NCBI RefSeq assembly: GCF_032191775.1 | Contig: NZ_CP132507.1 | Span: forward strand, 3,311,001-3,375,000 | Source: Rhodoferax mekongensis | Lineage (GTDB): Bacteria; Pseudomonadota; Gammaproteobacteria; Burkholderiales; Burkholderiaceae_C | Direction: 5' to 3' | Length of the DNA: 64,000 nucleotides | Shown: positions 61,347-64,000 of the stretch, piece by piece | Position numbering within the stretch: the first letter of the stretch is position 1 | Layout of the letters: each line of letters starts with the position of its first letter | The notes under the pieces: model-generated | Databases searched by the model: none | What the model was told of the DNA's origin: nothing | Seen by the model: the letters and a program-made list of their open reading frames with translations, nothing else | Translations under genes and position numbers: made by a program

Positions 61347-61907
61347 ATGGAGTTGATGGAGCGGCTGATGCCGCAGTACCAGTTCAGCGAAAAACACCAG
61401 TTGCTCACGCCGGCCACGGCCGACGCTTTACTGGACGCGGTGCTGCAGCCGGGCGTGAGCGAAGACCCGTGGGCGCGCCGCTTCATCCAGCTGCGTGAGC
61501 TACCCGACCGGCTGCGGGGTGCACTGGGTGGCCGCAGCCGCCTGGCGACCCAAGCGCCCTTTGGCATCGACAATTTCACCCTGCTGGGCCGCGATGGCGA
61601 CCGTGAAATCGCGCTCGGGCTGGTGGGCAAGTTCTGGCAGGCGGACTACGGCCAGGTGCGTATGGCCGGCCCGGACCAGTTTGCCAATTTCAATGAGCCG
61701 GGCTTTGCCAAGCTGGTGCTCAACTTCAGCACCCGCCCCGCCGCAGAGTGTGGCACCTGGTTGCACACCGAGACGCGGGTGTTTTGCAACGACCACGCTT
61801 CGTTGCGCCGCTTCACGCCCTATTGGTGGCTGATACGCCCGGTGAGCGGGTTGATCCGGCAGCGGCTGCTGGCCCGCGTGCGCGATGCGGCGATGGCTTC
61901 GGCCTAA
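61347..61907 (+). CDS. Hypothetical protein
   Basis: 186 residues, soluble, no family recognised with confidence. The central part (FTLLGRDGDREIALGLVGKFW, and VLNFSTRPAAECGTWLHTETRV) has alternating hydrophobic strands, which would fit a START/SRPBCC-like or DUF2867-like fold. It starts 9 bases after the GST stop and is probably co-transcribed with it. Confidence 0.65.
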   Translation: MELMERLMPQYQFSEKHQLLTPATADALLDAVLQPGVSEDPWARRFIQLRELPDRLRGALGGRSRLATQAPFGIDNFTLLGRDGDREIALGLVGKFWQADYGQVRMAGPDQFANFNEPGFAKLVLNFSTRPAAECGTWLHTETRVFCNDHASLRRFTPYWWLIRPVSGLIRQRLLARVRDAAMASA

Positions 61908-61996
61908 CCCAAAACCGAGTAACCCCACCACACCGGGCTTATTGCCCCGGTGCCACACTCGCGCCCCTTGTTGTTTCACTTACAGGTTTTTTGAAC

Positions 61997-63052
61997 ATGC
62001 TTTTCAGTCCCCTACAAGTCGGCGCGCTGACTCTGCCCAACCGTTTCGTCCTCGCGCCACTGACCCGCACCCGCGCGGGCTTGGAGCACCTGCCCAATGA
62101 CTTGATGGCCGAGTACTACGCCCAGCGCGCAAGCGGCGGCCTGCTGATCACCGAGTGCACCATGGTTCAGGAAGGAACCTCTGCCTTCGTGGCTGAGCCC
62201 GGCGTCTACTCCGAAGCGCAAATTGCCGGCTGGAAGAAAACCACCGATGCCGTACACGCCAAGGGCGGCCGCATCTTCATGCAGATCTGGCACGCAGGCC
62301 GTGCAGCCCACCCCGGCATCAACGGCGGTGTGCGCACCGTGTCCAGCAGCGCGCTAGCCATTGACGGCGAGATCCACACCCCCGCGGGCAAAGTGCCGCA
62401 CGTGGTGCCGCACGCGCTCAGCGTGGAAGAGATCAAGGACATCGTGGCTGCCTTTGCCCAGGGCGCCAAAAACGCCATCGCCGCAGGCTTTGACGGCGTG
62501 GAAGTGCATGGCGCCAATGGCTATTTGATTGACCAGTTCCTGCGTGACGGCTGCAACAAGCGCACCGATGCCTACGGCGGCTCATTGGAAAACCGCGCGC
62601 GCTTCTTGTTCGAGGTGCTGACGGCCGTAAGCGAAGCCATCGGCTCCGACCGCGTGGGTGTGCGCCTGTCGCCCCTGAACAGTTTTAACAGCATGGTCGA
62701 CAGCGATCCCGTGGGCCTGACCGCTTTCCTGGCCGAAAAGCTCAACGACTTCAAGCTGGCCTACCTGCACCTGATGCGTGCGGACTTCTTCGGCGTGCAA
62801 AAGGCCGACGTGATGACCGTGGCACGTACGAACTACAAGGGTGTGTTGATCGGCAACATGGGCTACAGCGCGGAAGAGGCTGAGCAAGCGATCAAGGACG
62901 GAAAACTGGATGCTGTGGCGTTCGGCAACGCATACATTGCCAATCCGGACCTGCCGGAACGCGTGAAAGCCGGTGCGGCGTTGAACACGCCTGACAGCAG
63001 CACCTACTACACACCAGGTGCACAGGGCTACACCGACTACCCGACGATGTAA
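61997..63052 (+). CDS. Old yellow enzyme family ene-reductase (alkene reductase)
   Basis: FMN/NAD(P)H flavoprotein reducing activated C=C bonds. 351 residues: MLFSPLQVGALTLPNRFVLA, APLTRTRAG, MQIWHAGRAAHPG, VEVHGANGYLIDQFLRDGCN and TDAYGGSLENRARF are the NemA/OYE signatures. ATG 61997 gives the standard N-terminus; a longer upstream frame overlaps the previous gene and is discounted. Confidence 0.93.
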   Translation: MLFSPLQVGALTLPNRFVLAPLTRTRAGLEHLPNDLMAEYYAQRASGGLLITECTMVQEGTSAFVAEPGVYSEAQIAGWKKTTDAVHAKGGRIFMQIWHAGRAAHPGINGGVRTVSSSALAIDGEIHTPAGKVPHVVPHALSVEEIKDIVAAFAQGAKNAIAAGFDGVEVHGANGYLIDQFLRDGCNKRTDAYGGSLENRARFLFEVLTAVSEAIGSDRVGVRLSPLNSFNSMVDSDPVGLTAFLAEKLNDFKLAYLHLMRADFFGVQKADVMTVARTNYKGVLIGNMGYSAEEAEQAIKDGKLDAVAFGNAYIANPDLPERVKAGAALNTPDSSTYYTPGAQGYTDYPTM

Positions 63053-63109
63053 TCGTCAGGCGGGCACCACCCGGTCAGCACGGCCGGGGGGTGCCTTGGA
63101 AGGCCTGGA

Positions 63110-63373
63110 TTACAGACCTTCGTGACGGTCAGCGGCAGCAAACAACTCCAGCGCGAACTGGGGGTCCGACTTCTGGATGCTGGCAGCAAAGGTACGCAGC
63201 TCTTCCGCTTCTGCAAAGCGGGTCGTGGCTTGCGACTGGGCCGTGCCGAAGGAAACTTGCCACAGGGCTACCGCCAGATTCTTGCCGGCCACCCACAGCG
63301 CCTGCAAGGAAGCGCCCACGGTGGGTTGTGCATTCTGGGGCAGAGAGATTGCGTTGAGTGTCGTGCTGGTCAT
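63110..63373 (-). CDS. Small hypothetical protein under a palindromic operator
   Basis: 87 residues, soluble, helical, no recognised family: SLQALWVAGKNLAVALWQVSF then a charged helix FAEAEELRTFAASIQKSD. ATG 63373 follows AAGGAGTCCACC, an excellent ribosome site. A promoter with two copies of a 12-bp palindrome lies just upstream, implying tight regulation. Confidence 0.75.
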   Translation of the reverse strand: MTSTTLNAISLPQNAQPTVGASLQALWVAGKNLAVALWQVSFGTAQSQATTRFAEAEELRTFAASIQKSDPQFALELFAAADRHEGL

Positions 63374-63417
63374 GGTGGACTCCTTCAATAAAACCGTGTT
63401 ATGTTGCACCGCAGTAT

Positions 63418-63453
63418 AGGGTTAACCCTAGATGCAATGCAAGGGTTAACCCT
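63418..63453 (-). promoter_or_regulatory. Paired AGGGTTAACCCT operator with promoter
   Basis: Two perfect copies of AGGGTTAACCCT at 63418-63429 and 63442-63453, 24 bases apart. On the minus strand TTGCAT (-35) and TATACT (-10) are 18 bases apart; one palindrome fills the spacer up to the -10 and the other lies just upstream of the -35. This suits a repressor acting on the 87-residue gene. Confidence 0.75.
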
Positions 63454-63538
63454 AATACCTGTTGTTTCTTAGGGAGTAAGGCCTAAGTCCTGCCCACCCC
63501 TGCCTTGAGAAACCTGCCCATGACGCCAGCTAAGCGGC

Positions 63539-63985
63539 ATGACTGACGCACTCCACATCGTTTGCCCCCATTGCCACACCACTAACCGCGTGCGTGCCGA
63601 CCAGCTCGGCAGCGCCCCCGACTGCGGCAACTGCAAAGGCGCCCTGTTCACCGGCAAACCGCTGGACCTGACCACGGCCACTTTTGACAAACACCTGAAC
63701 CGCAGCCACATACCGCTGCTGGTGGACTTCTGGGCCCCATGGTGCGGCCCCTGCCGCTCCATGGCCCCCGCCTATGTGGCGGCTACGGCGCAGCTGGAGC
63801 CGCACATCCGCGTGGCCAAGGTAGACACGGAGGCCCAGCAGGCACTGGGCGCGCGCTTCCAGATTCGTAGCATTCCGACGCTGGCTTTGTTTGTGGGTGG
63901 ACGCGAGGTCGCCCGCCAGCCCGGTGCCATGGGCCAAGCCGACATCCTGCGCTGGGTCAAGATGCACCTGCCGGTGCGCAAATAA
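63539..63985 (+). CDS. trxC: Thioredoxin 2 (zinc-binding)
   Basis: Cytoplasmic disulfide reductase induced by oxidative stress in relatives. 148 residues: N-terminal zinc ribbon with C9/C12 (VCPHCH) and C29/C32 (DCGNC), then a thioredoxin domain with WCGPC (W68, C69, C72), VAKVDTEAQQ and the cis-Pro in IRSIPTLALF. The extra zinc domain separates it from TrxA. Confidence 0.94.
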   Translation: MTDALHIVCPHCHTTNRVRADQLGSAPDCGNCKGALFTGKPLDLTTATFDKHLNRSHIPLLVDFWAPWCGPCRSMAPAYVAATAQLEPHIRVAKVDTEAQQALGARFQIRSIPTLALFVGGREVARQPGAMGQADILRWVKMHLPVRK

Positions 63986-64000
63986 TTGAAAAAACTTACC

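Noticed and set aside
1..64000. tRNA, rRNA, CRISPR, IS or prophage genes
   Set aside because: No cloverleaf, rRNA, spaced direct repeats, transposase or integrase could be recognised in any gap or frame.

Overview
This is a 64 kb, GC-rich, gene-dense chromosomal segment. Gene content points to a betaproteobacterium of the Burkholderiales, most like the Comamonadaceae (Rhodoferax-type); this is inference from family resemblance, not from a search. I see no rRNA, tRNA, CRISPR array, IS transposase or prophage.

Layout. 1-4.3 kb: partial pnp, rpsO, a small heat shock protein, tsaD and a GNAT acetyltransferase. 4.3-17.7 kb: a complete nitrate/nitrite assimilation locus. It holds a NasT-type ANTAR regulator; a control region with an NtrC-type site, a sigma-54 promoter and a terminator-bearing leader; nrtABD-type transport genes; nirB; a two-module PilJ/NIT-like protein; nirD; nasA; ybiB; the siroheme gene cobA; and a soluble PilJ/MCP-like protein with its own sigma-54-type promoter. 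17.7-25.4 kb: housekeeping genes (BaiN-like flavoprotein, rpsU, yqeY, pmbA, darP, mog, cysE, trmJ, suhB). 25.4-31.3 kb: two tandem PAS/GGDEF/EAL paralogues. 31.3-40.3 kb: mutS, an intergenic region with two large hairpins, an Anbu-type proteasome-like peptidase, a hydrolase, a GAF/PAS histidine kinase coupled to a REC-GGDEF-EAL protein, and uppP. 40.4-46.5 kb: a MacAB-like export system, small membrane proteins and a LytS/LytR-like pair. 46.5-49.9 kb: two branched-chain amino-acid-type binding proteins flanking a P-loop protein with an odd Walker A. 49.9-64 kb: glsA, glnS, udk, trxC, an ene-reductase, GST, an M14 peptidase and several unnamed genes.

The most unusual signal is a dispersed family of about 50-bp palindromic elements (core TAGCTGCTCGCGCATATTCC with flanking GCTA and GGCGCTA). 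I count 15 copies in both orientations. Seven lie between genes and eight lie inside open reading frames without breaking them (nrtB, ybiB, a flavoprotein, trmJ, mutS twice, lytS, lytR), read in different frames and on either strand. This resembles the behaviour of Rickettsia palindromic elements, but the sequence family is different.

Nitrogen control is the second theme. NtrC/sigma-54 sites and a NasT antitermination leader precede the nas operon, and further GG-N10-GC promoters precede nasT, the MCP-like gene and a binding-protein gene. No nasS sensor gene is present here, while two proteins carry a P-box-like RQRMLSQR motif known from nitrate-sensing and PilJ domains.
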